Assembly (NCBI GenBank): GCA_947627185.1
Contig: CANQVF010000018.1
Coordinates: 1-35,356 of the forward strand
Source of the DNA: an uncultured Clostridia bacterium
Lineage (GTDB): Bacteria > Bacillota > Clostridia > TANB77 > CAG-508
Reading direction: 5' to 3'
Length of the DNA stretch: 35,356 nucleotides
A model generated the notes under the pieces. It did no database searches. It had not been told where the DNA came from and saw nothing but the letters and a program-made list of their open reading frames with translations. The number at the start of each line of letters is the position of its first letter. Positions within the stretch are counted from its first letter, which is position 1. A program made the translations under genes and the position numbers. Positions 7,521-15,695 of the stretch are shown in pieces.

Positions 7521-8384
7521 ATGAGTATTTATGATGTTTTCAGCGGCGGCAATAAGCCGTATGACAAAGAACAGTGGGCGGCACAGAAACAGGCGGAGCG
7601 TAAAGAAGCCTATGAGCTGATTGACGCCACCTGTTCGGAAATGGCAATGGGCGGCGACAGCTTCCGCCAGTATCTTGATGTGCAGGGGCGTTTTGACCGT
7701 TACTCCGTTGCCAACGCCATTCTGGTATCCGCCCAGATGCCCGAAGCGACGCAGCTTAAAGATTACGGCAAGTGGAAACAGAGCCGTGTCTATGTAAATA
7801 AGGACGCACAGAAAATCACTATCCTTGAGCCGAGCAAGGAATACACCCGTGACGACGGCACAAAGGCGGTATCCTATAACGCCAAAGCGGTATATGACAT
7901 TTCCGAAACCTCTGCAAAGGACAGGCAGGAAGCCGCCGAGCCGAAGCCAATGCGTGAGCTTGTGTCCGCAATGATTGACGCAAGCCCCGTTCCGTTTCAG
8001 CCTGTCGATAATCTGGAGCTGCCCGCCTTTTATGACAGCGAACAGCAGACTATCTTTATCCGCACAGGCTTGAATGAAGAACAGCTTTTCGTCAGTATGT
8101 CAAAGGAGGTCGCTGCGGCGGTCTTTGATTTCAAGCACAACGAGAGCCGAGACGATTCCGAGTTCAAAGCCTACTGCGTCGCCTATATGGTAAGCTCCCG
8201 TTACGGTGTGGATACCAGAGGCTTCAGCTTTGACAATCTCCCCAAAGAGTACGCCGAAATGGAAACGCAGGACTTTAAGAGCGAGCTTGGCTCTATGCGT
8301 GATGTTCTGGGCGAGTTGCAGTCGGAAATGTATAAGAGCATGGAAAAGAATAAGCCTGCCAAAAACAAAGAACAGGCAAGATAA
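7521..8384 (+). CDS. ArdC-like ssDNA-binding domain protein
   Basis: A 287-residue soluble protein. Residues about 15-130 resemble the ArdC N-terminal ssDNA-binding domain (YSVANAILVSAQMPEATQLKDYGKWK). In ArdC-type proteins a zinc-protease domain often follows. Here the corresponding region (LFVSMSKEVAAAVFDF, then FKAYCVAYMVSSRYGVDT) lacks an HExxH motif, so a protease role is unlikely. It probably coats or protects transferred single-stranded DNA, by analogy. It sits 5 bases after pcfB with a GGAG site. Confidence 0.75.
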   Translation: MSIYDVFSGGNKPYDKEQWAAQKQAERKEAYELIDATCSEMAMGGDSFRQYLDVQGRFDRYSVANAILVSAQMPEATQLKDYGKWKQSRVYVNKDAQKITILEPSKEYTRDDGTKAVSYNAKAVYDISETSAKDRQEAAEPKPMRELVSAMIDASPVPFQPVDNLELPAFYDSEQQTIFIRTGLNEEQLFVSMSKEVAAAVFDFKHNESRDDSEFKAYCVAYMVSSRYGVDTRGFSFDNLPKEYAEMETQDFKSELGSMRDVLGELQSEMYKSMEKNKPAKNKEQAR

Positions 8385-8399
8385 TCGGAGGTGCAGCCT

Positions 8400-8597
8400 A
8401 TGAAAGAGGAACGGTATCACATCGCCCTTGACAGGTACGATAAAAATATCGTTTTGAACGCTTTGACCACCCTGCGGAATCAGCAAGTACGGGAGGAACG
8501 CCCCACCGACCCTGTTGACGAGCTGATAAAAACGGTGGCTCACGCTCCTACACGAAAGGTAAGGGTAATGCCCTGCAAGTGCCGTGAGGAACGATAA
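8400..8597 (+). CDS. Small conserved ICE protein, function unknown
   Basis: A 65-residue basic protein (MKEERYHIALDRYDKNIVLNAL at its N-terminus). It resembles a small ORF regularly found directly before the coupling-protein gene in this ICE family. No domain recognised. CGGAGGT (8386-8392) lies 7 bases before ATG 8400, which decides the start. The end overlaps the virD4 start by 14 bases, implying coupled translation. Confidence 0.65.
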   Translation: MKEERYHIALDRYDKNIVLNALTTLRNQQVREERPTDPVDELIKTVAHAPTRKVRVMPCKCREER

Positions 8598-10377
8598 CGA
8601 TAAAAAAGCGAGCCTAATCCTTGCCGTCTGCGGCATTCTTCCTGTTGTATGGTTTGCCCTGCTGACAGCACCTTTTGTCGACGGGGGCTTAGTGGAGATA
8701 GTGCGGAATTTTCCCCAAGCAATGAACAATCCGTTTTCCATAACGGTATGCGAGGACAGCTTAAAAACTGTCCTTATTTTTCTGCTTGCTTACGGCATGG
8801 GAATCGGCATTTATCTCTCCACACGCAGGAACTACCGCAGGCGTGAGGAACACGGCTCTGCCAAATGGGGCGATGCAGGTGCTGTCAACAAGAAATATAG
8901 GGATAAAGACCTGTCGGCAAATAAGCTGCTGACACAGAATGTCCGTATAGGTCTGGACGGGAAAAAGCACCGCAGAAATCTGAATATCCTTGTGTGCGGC
9001 GGGTCTGGGGCAGGTAAGACACGATTCTTCTGCAAACCCAACGCCATGCAGTGCAATACCTCAATGATAATTTTAGACCCAAAGGGCGAAATCGTCCGAG
9101 ATGTGGGCGGTCTGCTTGAAAAGAAAGGCTATGAGGTGCGTGTGCTTGACCTTATCAATATGCACAAGAGCCATTGCTACAACCCTTTTGTATATCTAAG
9201 GAACGACAACGATGTGCAGCGGCTTGTAACCAATCTCTTTAAGGCGACCACGCCGAAAGGAAGCCAGTCGCAAGACCCGTTCTGGGATACGGCGGCGAGT
9301 ATGCTCCTGCTGTCTCTGGTGTTCTATCTGAAATACGAAGCACCGCCAGAGGAACAGAATTTCCCGATGGTAATGGAGCTTTTAAGGGCGGGCGAGGTGC
9401 GTGAGGACGACGACAGCTATGTAAGTCCTCTGGACGAACTGTTTGACCGTCTGGAAATGGTAAACCCAGAGCATATCGCCTTAAAGTATTACAGGGATTA
9501 TCACTCTGGCTCTGCAAAGACCTTAAAGAGTATCCAGATAACCCTTGCGGCAAGGCTTGAAAAATTCAACTTGGAGAGCCTTGCTTCTTTAACCGCAACA
9601 GACGAGCTTGACCTGCCGAGTTTAGGCGAAAAGAAAGTCGCTCTGTTTGCTCTGATACCCGACAACGACACGAGCTTCAATTTCCTTGTGTCGATTTTAT
9701 ACACGCAGCTATTCCAACAGCTTTTCTATCTTGCCGACCATAAGTACGGCGGAAGCCTGCCCGTGCATTGCCATTTCATTATGGACGAGTTCGCAAATGT
9801 TTCGCTGCCCGATGACTTCGATAAAATTTTGAGTGTCATGCGTTCCAGAGGTGTGTCGGTCAGTATCATTCTGCAAAACTTGGCACAGCTCAAAGCCCTG
9901 TTTGAGAAGCAATGGGAAAGCATCGTGGGCAACTGCGACGAGTTTTTGTATCTCGGCGGCAACGAGCAGAGTACGCACAAATATGTGTCGGAGCTTTTGG
10001 GTAAGGAAACTATTGATACCAACACCTACGGAAAAAGCTCTGGGCGAAGCGGAAACTACTCGACCAACTATCAAATATCGGGGCGTGAGCTTTTAACGCC
10101 AGACGAGGTGCGTATGCTTGATAACCGCTACGCACTTCTTTTTGTGCGTGGGGAACGCCCCATAATGGACTTTAAGTATGACATCTTGAAGCACCCCAAT
10201 GTGAAACTGACAACCGACGGAGGTCAGCCGCCCTATATCCACGGCGAACCGACGCAGGCTGTCGCAACCCTTGTGTTTGACAACGCTTTGATGGAGAACG
10301 CCGTGAGCGTGAAGCCTGTCAGAACATCTTATGAACTTCTGTCCGAGGAGGACTTAGAAGAAATATATCAAATTTAA
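8584..10377 (+). CDS. virD4: VirD4-like type IV coupling protein
   Basis: A 597-residue coupling ATPase of the VirD4/TraG family that hands the relaxosome to the secretion channel. Two N-terminal membrane helices are visible (about 8-29 and 56-76). Walker A is GGSGAGKTRF (about 139-148) and Walker B is HFIMDEFANV (about 395-404). Near the C-terminus LLTPDEVRMLDNRYALLFVRG matches the family. Translation likely starts at GTG 8584: an in-frame stop at 8566 rules out anything earlier, and the resulting N-terminus fits relatives. There is no clear ribosome binding site, so it may depend on coupling to the overlapping small gene. Confidence 0.95.
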   Translation: MRNDNDKKASLILAVCGILPVVWFALLTAPFVDGGLVEIVRNFPQAMNNPFSITVCEDSLKTVLIFLLAYGMGIGIYLSTRRNYRRREEHGSAKWGDAGAVNKKYRDKDLSANKLLTQNVRIGLDGKKHRRNLNILVCGGSGAGKTRFFCKPNAMQCNTSMIILDPKGEIVRDVGGLLEKKGYEVRVLDLINMHKSHCYNPFVYLRNDNDVQRLVTNLFKATTPKGSQSQDPFWDTAASMLLLSLVFYLKYEAPPEEQNFPMVMELLRAGEVREDDDSYVSPLDELFDRLEMVNPEHIALKYYRDYHSGSAKTLKSIQITLAARLEKFNLESLASLTATDELDLPSLGEKKVALFALIPDNDTSFNFLVSILYTQLFQQLFYLADHKYGGSLPVHCHFIMDEFANVSLPDDFDKILSVMRSRGVSVSIILQNLAQLKALFEKQWESIVGNCDEFLYLGGNEQSTHKYVSELLGKETIDTNTYGKSSGRSGNYSTNYQISGRELLTPDEVRMLDNRYALLFVRGERPIMDFKYDILKHPNVKLTTDGGQPPYIHGEPTQAVATLVFDNALMENAVSVKPVRTSYELLSEEDLEEIYQI

Positions 10378-10390
10378 GGAGGAACTATCT

Positions 10391-10753
10391 ATGCGTATTT
10401 TCAACAAAAAGGACACCCAGAACAAGGAAACCGCTAAACTGCCGATGACGGGCAAGGTCAAGAAAGGCTTCCGCCACTACTGCGTGGCGGTATTGGCTGT
10501 CACGATGGTGCTTGGCACATCTATGACCGCCTTTGCTGCCAATGACCCGATTGCCGTAGTCAACAACCTTTCCGACTTTATCTTCGGCTTAATCCGTGCT
10601 GTCGGTATGATTCTGCTCGGCTTCGGCGTGGTACAGATTGGACTCTCCCTCAAATCGCACGACCCGTCCCAGAGGGCGAACGGCTTTCTGACCCTTGCAG
10701 GCGGCGTCATCATTACCTTTGCAAAAGAGATTTTGACCCTTATCACAGGCTGA
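10391..10753 (+). CDS. Maff2-family VirB2-like pilin/channel subunit
   Basis: A 120-residue membrane protein of the Maff2 family. A signal-like hydrophobic segment (about 30-48) ends in AFA, followed by two hydrophobic helices (about 62-87 and 98-118) as in VirB2/TrbC pilins. It probably forms the surface or channel subunit of the transfer machine. It begins 13 bases after virD4 with AAGGAGG. A long hairpin follows its stop, before virB6. Confidence 0.8.
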   Translation: MRIFNKKDTQNKETAKLPMTGKVKKGFRHYCVAVLAVTMVLGTSMTAFAANDPIAVVNNLSDFIFGLIRAVGMILLGFGVVQIGLSLKSHDPSQRANGFLTLAGGVIITFAKEILTLITG

Positions 10754-10782
10754 TACCAGATAACTCAAAGACACAAGACAGA

Positions 10783-10822
10783 GCTTACGGGGCAGATCCG
10801 CTTTGCGGATTGCCCCATAAGC
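10783..10822 (+). terminator. Long intercistronic hairpin after the pilin gene
   Basis: GCTTA-C-GGGGCA-G-ATCCGC (10783-10800) pairs with GCGGAT-TGCCCC-A-TAAGC (10805-10822), about 17 bp with one mismatch and one bulge, around a short TTT-containing loop. Only a weak T stretch (TATTTT) follows. It may be a partial terminator or an RNA-processing/stability element setting pilin above the downstream genes. Confidence 0.5.
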
Positions 10823-10847
10823 CTATTTTAAGAACGGAGGTGGTCGA

Positions 10848-11684
10848 ATGTCTGATAATTGGGTCGTACAGAATTTAGAGAACGCTCTGGAAACTTGGAA
10901 TGAGAAGTTAGCTGAAATATGGCAGCTCATTACCCAATCCCCAGAGCAGTTCAAAGGCGGTACGATTTGGAATGTTATCGTGAATATCCACGGCGCGTTG
11001 CAGGCGATAGGTCTTGCCCTGCTCGTGCTGTTTTTTGTCGTGGGCGTGATGCGTACCTGCGGCAGCTTCGCAGAAGTCAAGAAACCCGAACACGCATTAA
11101 AGCTCTTTATCCGCTTCGCCCTTGCCAAAGGTGCAGTAACCTACGGCTTGGAGCTGATGATGGCTCTGTTCCAGATTGTGCAGGGCGTGATTTCCACCAT
11201 AATGAATGCCGCAGGCTTCGGCACGGCGGCACAGACGGTACTCCCGTCCGAGATTGTAACTGCTGTTGAGGACTGCGGCTTTTTCGAGAGTATCCCCCTA
11301 TGGGCGGTTACGCTCATCGGCGGTCTGTTCATTACGGTGCTGTCGTTCATTATGATTATGACGGTGTACGGACGGTTTTTTAAGCTCTACCTTTATACCG
11401 CAATCGCTCCCGTACCCTTATCCTCTTTTGCGGGAGAGCCGAGCCAGAGCGTGGGCAGGAGCTTTATCAAAAGCTATGCCGCCGTATGCCTTGAGGGAGC
11501 AATCATCGTCCTTGCCTGCATTATCTTCTCCCTGTTTGCGGCTTCTCCCCCTGCCGTTGACCCCAACGCTGCGGCAGTATCAATGGTGTGGAGCTATATC
11601 GGGGAGCTTGTATTCAATATGCTCGTCTTGGTCGGTGCGGTCAAAATGGCAGACCGTGTTGTCCGTGAAATGATGGGCTTGTAA
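10848..11684 (+). CDS. VirB6/TrbL-like transfer protein (CD1112 family)
   Basis: A 278-residue polytopic membrane protein with about six hydrophobic helices (near 43-67, 93-118, 152-174, 178-192, 209-231, 244-265). The sequence FFKLYLYTAIAPVPLSSFAGEPSQ is characteristic of VirB6/TrbL proteins of this ICE family. It forms part of the inner-membrane channel of the type IV secretion system. CGGAGGTGG (10835-10843) supports the start. The prgI gene follows after 15 bases. Confidence 0.88.
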   Translation: MSDNWVVQNLENALETWNEKLAEIWQLITQSPEQFKGGTIWNVIVNIHGALQAIGLALLVLFFVVGVMRTCGSFAEVKKPEHALKLFIRFALAKGAVTYGLELMMALFQIVQGVISTIMNAAGFGTAAQTVLPSEIVTAVEDCGFFESIPLWAVTLIGGLFITVLSFIMIMTVYGRFFKLYLYTAIAPVPLSSFAGEPSQSVGRSFIKSYAAVCLEGAIIVLACIIFSLFAASPPAVDPNAAAVSMVWSYIGELVFNMLVLVGAVKMADRVVREMMGL

Positions 11685-11699
11685 AGGAGGTGCAGCCGA

Positions 11700-12146
11700 T
11701 TGGAAGTCAAGATAAATAAGGAAATCCGTAATTACACGGAGAGTATGTTTTTCGGACTGTCGCTGCGGCAGTTCATTTTTTCTGTCCTTGCCTGCGGCGT
11801 GGCGGTAGGTCTGTTTTTCCTGCTCCGTCCGCACTTCGGGACAGAAACCCTCAGTTGGGTATGTATTTTAGGTGCTTCGCCCTTTGCCATGATGGGCTTT
11901 GTTAGGTACAACGGCATGACCGCCGAGCAGTTTGTATGGGCGTGGATAAAGTCGGAATTTCTGATGCCGAAAAAGCTGATGTTCCTGCCCGACAATCTCT
12001 ACTATGAAGCATTGAAGCCAAATATCGAAGCCCGTGAGAAAGGCTTGCCTGCCGCCCCAAAGAAGCAGAAACGGCAGGCGGCAAAGCCAGAGAAAACAGG
12101 AAAATCAAAAAAGCGTAAGGAGGCAGACTATGATAAAAACGCTTAG
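11700..12146 (+). CDS. prgI: PrgI-family membrane protein
   Basis: A 148-residue protein with two close membrane helices (about 23-42 and 48-68) and the conserved segment TAEQFVWAWIKSEFLMPKK, as in PrgI/VirB3-like proteins. It probably anchors the VirB4 ATPase in the channel. The C-terminal 40 residues are highly basic. Translation starts at TTG 11700, with AAAGGAGGTG (11683-11692) upstream. The stop overlaps the virB4 start by 17 bases. Confidence 0.88.
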   Translation: MEVKINKEIRNYTESMFFGLSLRQFIFSVLACGVAVGLFFLLRPHFGTETLSWVCILGASPFAMMGFVRYNGMTAEQFVWAWIKSEFLMPKKLMFLPDNLYYEALKPNIEAREKGLPAAPKKQKRQAAKPEKTGKSKKRKEADYDKNA

Positions 12147-14463
12147 AAACCTGTTCAAGCAGGATAAGGAGAAATTCGTTGTGCCGAAGTCGGTGCAGGC
12201 GGTCATCCCGATTAAGACAATCTGGGAGGACGGCATTTTCCTTGCCGGTAAGAACAAGTACGCAAAGACCTTTAAGTTTGAGGATATAAACTACGCCGTG
12301 GCAAGCCGTGAGGACAAGGAAGCGATGTTCCTCGAATATTCGGAGCTGCTTAATGCCCTCGACAGCGGTGCGACCACGAAAATCACTATCAACAACCGCC
12401 GCTTGAATAAGGCGGATTTTGAACAGACCATTTTAATCCCTATGGCAGAGGACGGTCTGGATAAATACCGCACAGAGTATAACAAAATGCTTCTTGATAA
12501 AGCGACGGGAGCAAACTCTATTGTGCAGGATAAGTATGTGACGGTATCCGTCTGCAAGAAGAACATTGAAGAAGCAAGAAACTATTTTGCCCGTGTGGGT
12601 GCTGACCTTATCGGGCATTTCTCCAGACTCGGCTCAAAATGCACCGAGCTTGACGCAGAAGAAAAGCTGCGTATCTTCCACGACTTCTACCGCACAGGCG
12701 AAGAAACGGCGTTTTCTTTTGATATGGTGCAGAGTATGCGGAAAGGTCACGATTTTAAGGATTATATCTGCCCCGATACCTTTGAATTTGAAAAGGACTG
12801 TTTCAAGATTGGCGACAGGTACGGGCGTGTGATTTTCCTGCGTGAGTATGCCGCCTATATCAAGGACAGTATGGTAGCCGAGCTTTGCGAATTAAACAGG
12901 AATATGATGCTGTCCGTTGATGTCGTTCCCGTACCCACGGATGAAGCCGTGAGGGAGGTGGAAAACCGTCTTTTAGGTGTGGAAACCAACATCACAAACT
13001 GGCAGAGGAAGCAAAACCAGAACAACAACTTTTCCGCTGTTATTCCGTATGACTTGGAACAGCAGCGTAAGGAAAGCAAGGAGTTTTTAGACGACCTTAC
13101 CACCCGTGACCAGAGAATGATGTTTGCCGTTCTCACAATGGTGCATACGGCGGAAACAAAGGAACAGCTTGACAATGACACCGAAGCTCTCCTTACCACG
13201 GCAAGAAAGCACCTCTGTCAGTTTGCGGTGCTGAAATTTCAGCAGATGGACGGACTGAACACGGCTCTGCCCTTTGGCGTCCGCAGGATTGATGCCCTGC
13301 GTACCCTTACCACGGAGAGCCTTGCGGTATTCATTCCGTTCCGTGTGCAGGAAATCTACCACGAGAACGGCGTGTACTACGGGCAGAATGTTATCAGCAA
13401 AAATATGATTATCGCCAACCGCCGCCATCTCTTGAACGGTAATTCCTTTATCCTCGGCGTATCTGGTGCAGGCAAGTCCTTTACGGCAAAGGAGGAAATG
13501 ACGAACATCATTCTCACAGACCCTAATGCCGATGTGATTATTATAGACCCAGAGCGGGAATATTCGCCGCTTGTCAAGGCAATGCAGGGCGAGGTCATTC
13601 ACATTTCGGCTACAAGCGAAAACCATATCAACGCTATGGATATGAACTCCGATTACGGCGATGGTGCAAACCCCGTCATTTTGAAATCGGAGTTTATTTT
13701 ATCCCTCTGCGAGCAGCTCATCGGCGGCAGCACTCTGGGGGCGAAGCAGAAATCTATCATTGACCGTTGTACGGCTTCGGTGTACCGCCACTATCAGCAG
13801 GGCAATTATATGGGAGTGCCGCCGACCTTGCAGGACTTCCGTGAGGAACTGTTAAAGCAGCACGAGCCAGAAGCACAGGAAATTGCCCTTGCCATCGAGC
13901 TGTTTACGGACGGCTCTCTCAATACCTTTGCGAAGCATACCAATGTGGACACCCACAGCCGCCTTATCTGCTATGACATTCTGGATTTAGGCAAGCAGCT
14001 ACAGCCTATCGGTATGCTTGTTGTCCTTGACAGTATCCTTAACCGCATTACGCAGAACAGAGCCAAAGGCAGGAACACATTCATTTTCATTGATGAGATT
14101 TATCTGCTGTTCCAACACGAATACTCCGCAAACTTCCTCTTTACCCTCTGGAAGCGTGTGCGTAAATATGGTGCGTACTGTACGGGTATTACCCAGAATG
14201 TGGACGACCTCTTGCAGAGCCACACGGCGAGGACGATGCTTGCCAACTCCGAGTTTATCATTATGCTCAACCAAGCGTCCACCGACAGGATTGAGCTTGC
14301 CAAGCTCCTTAATATCTCCGACCTTCAGATGAGCTATATCACGAATGTCGGTGCAGGACAGGGACTTTTGAAAGTCGGCAGCTCCCTTGTGCCGTTTGTC
14401 AATAAGTTCCCACGCAACACCGAGCTGTATAAGCTGATGACAACAAAATTTGGGGAGGTGTGA
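12130..14463 (+). CDS. virB4: VirB4-like transfer ATPase (CD1110 family)
   Basis: A 777-residue ATPase powering the type IV secretion system. Walker A lies in GVSGAGKSFTA (about 441-451) and Walker B in TFIFIDEIYLLF (about 648-659); VDDLLQSHTARTMLANSEF is also typical of VirB4. The N-terminal 400 residues form the channel-docking domain. I choose ATG 12130, preceded by AAGGAGG (12116-12122), rather than the longer open frame from 12034. That extension overlaps the PrgI tail and has no family likeness. Confidence 0.95.
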   Translation: MIKTLRNLFKQDKEKFVVPKSVQAVIPIKTIWEDGIFLAGKNKYAKTFKFEDINYAVASREDKEAMFLEYSELLNALDSGATTKITINNRRLNKADFEQTILIPMAEDGLDKYRTEYNKMLLDKATGANSIVQDKYVTVSVCKKNIEEARNYFARVGADLIGHFSRLGSKCTELDAEEKLRIFHDFYRTGEETAFSFDMVQSMRKGHDFKDYICPDTFEFEKDCFKIGDRYGRVIFLREYAAYIKDSMVAELCELNRNMMLSVDVVPVPTDEAVREVENRLLGVETNITNWQRKQNQNNNFSAVIPYDLEQQRKESKEFLDDLTTRDQRMMFAVLTMVHTAETKEQLDNDTEALLTTARKHLCQFAVLKFQQMDGLNTALPFGVRRIDALRTLTTESLAVFIPFRVQEIYHENGVYYGQNVISKNMIIANRRHLLNGNSFILGVSGAGKSFTAKEEMTNIILTDPNADVIIIDPEREYSPLVKAMQGEVIHISATSENHINAMDMNSDYGDGANPVILKSEFILSLCEQLIGGSTLGAKQKSIIDRCTASVYRHYQQGNYMGVPPTLQDFREELLKQHEPEAQEIALAIELFTDGSLNTFAKHTNVDTHSRLICYDILDLGKQLQPIGMLVVLDSILNRITQNRAKGRNTFIFIDEIYLLFQHEYSANFLFTLWKRVRKYGAYCTGITQNVDDLLQSHTARTMLANSEFIIMLNQASTDRIELAKLLNISDLQMSYITNVGAGQGLLKVGSSLVPFVNKFPRNTELYKLMTTKFGEV

Positions 14464-14467
14464 GCCT

Positions 14468-14872
14468 ATGGCAGATATAAGGTTTCGCAATAAAGCCCAC
14501 CGTGATTTCTTTCTGGAAAATATGATGAAATGCAGGGTCAATGACTGCTATCACAGAGCCTTTTTCTATGTGATGGGCATTGCCGCCGAAACGAGGGCGA
14601 ACATTAACCAGATGTTTGACTTTAAGACGGATTGCATTGAGCCAGAGGGTATGCACGGCGGCTGGCAGACAAGCGGCACGGTCAAGGTCTGCCACCTTGC
14701 CTTTAACCTCTGGAACGGTTACACCGATAAGGAGCGTCCGCAGGACTTCACGCCAGAGGATTTATTCTGCTGCGAGTTCGCCCCGTATTTTATGGAGGGT
14801 ATCAAGGTAAGGTATCCCGAATATTGCAGGGAGCTTCCTGCACCGAAACAGCAGACCGAACATTCACGATAA
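14468..14872 (+). CDS. DUF6075 family protein
   Basis: A 134-residue soluble protein I recognise as DUF6075, a conserved but uncharacterised companion of virB4 in these ICEs. Typical segments are FRNKAHRDFFLENMMK, YHRAFFYVMGIAAETR and MHGGWQTSGTVKVC. GGGGAGGTG (14452-14460) supports ATG 14468, just 4 bases after the VirB4 stop. Confidence 0.8.
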   Translation: MADIRFRNKAHRDFFLENMMKCRVNDCYHRAFFYVMGIAAETRANINQMFDFKTDCIEPEGMHGGWQTSGTVKVCHLAFNLWNGYTDKERPQDFTPEDLFCCEFAPYFMEGIKVRYPEYCRELPAPKQQTEHSR

Positions 14873-14886
14873 GAAAGGACGAAGCT

Positions 14887-15660
14887 ATGAAAAAATATGT
14901 TATGCAGATTTGTATTGCTGCCGCCGTGTGCCTGTTAGGTGCGGCGGCTTTTTGCGGTTATCACATCTATGAGCATTATGCACACGAAGCCGAGCAGACA
15001 GAAGCCTTTGAACAGATTGCCGATAAGGTGGAACAGGCACAGGAGGACGAGAGCCAAGCCCCCGAAGTCCCGCTGACGGAGGATGAAACCGTACTGCCAG
15101 AGTATGGGGAGCTGTTTTTACAAAACCCCGATATGGTGGGGTGGATTTCCGTTGCCGGCACGAACATCAATTATCCTGTCATGCAGACACCGAATGAGCC
15201 GAACTACTATCTCAAACACAATTTTGAGAAAGAGTACAGCGATTTAGGCACTCCCTATATCCAAGAGGACTGCGACATCAAGACGAGTGATAACCTTATC
15301 ATTTACGGACACCATATCAAAGGTCAGAAGATGTTTGGAGCGTTGGAGAACTACAAGGATAAAGGATTTTATGAGGAACACAAGACCATTCAGTTTGATA
15401 CGCTCACGCAGCACGGCGAATATGAAATTGTCGCCGTGTTCAAGACCGTGGCGTACAGCTCCGAGGGCTTCCGCTACTATGATTTTGTTAATGCGAAGAA
15501 TGAGGACGAGTTCAACGCCTATATCGAAAAGTGTAAGGAGCTTGCCTTATATGATACGGGCGTTGGTGCTGAATATGGTGACAGGCTCATTACCCTATCC
15601 ACTTGTGAATACTCTGCCCAGAACGGCAGGCTTGTGGTTGTAGCAAAAAAGGTGGACTGA
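14887..15660 (+). CDS. Class B sortase
   Basis: A 257-residue membrane-anchored transpeptidase. An N-terminal membrane helix (about 7-27) and an acidic linker precede the sortase fold. Catalytic residues are visible: His142 (LIIYGHH), Cys240 (LSTCEYS) and Arg248 (NGRLVVVAKK). The NPDMVGWISVAGTNINYPVMQ region is typical of class B. In ICEs of this type it probably attaches transfer-related surface proteins to peptidoglycan; no LPxTG-type substrate is visible in the window. It starts 14 bases after DUF6075 with AAAGGA. Confidence 0.93.
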   Translation: MKKYVMQICIAAAVCLLGAAAFCGYHIYEHYAHEAEQTEAFEQIADKVEQAQEDESQAPEVPLTEDETVLPEYGELFLQNPDMVGWISVAGTNINYPVMQTPNEPNYYLKHNFEKEYSDLGTPYIQEDCDIKTSDNLIIYGHHIKGQKMFGALENYKDKGFYEEHKTIQFDTLTQHGEYEIVAVFKTVAYSSEGFRYYDFVNAKNEDEFNAYIEKCKELALYDTGVGAEYGDRLITLSTCEYSAQNGRLVVVAKKVD

Positions 15661-15695
15661 CTTGACCGCAAGACTTCTTGGAAAGGGGGTTTTGT

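Noticed and set aside
12034..12129. Upstream extension of VirB4
   Set aside because: It overlaps the PrgI tail in another frame; ATG 12130 has a strong ribosome binding site and gives the expected N-terminus.
13087..13626. 179-codon minus-strand frame under virB4
   Set aside because: Antisense shadow of a well-conserved ATPase gene, with no family likeness.
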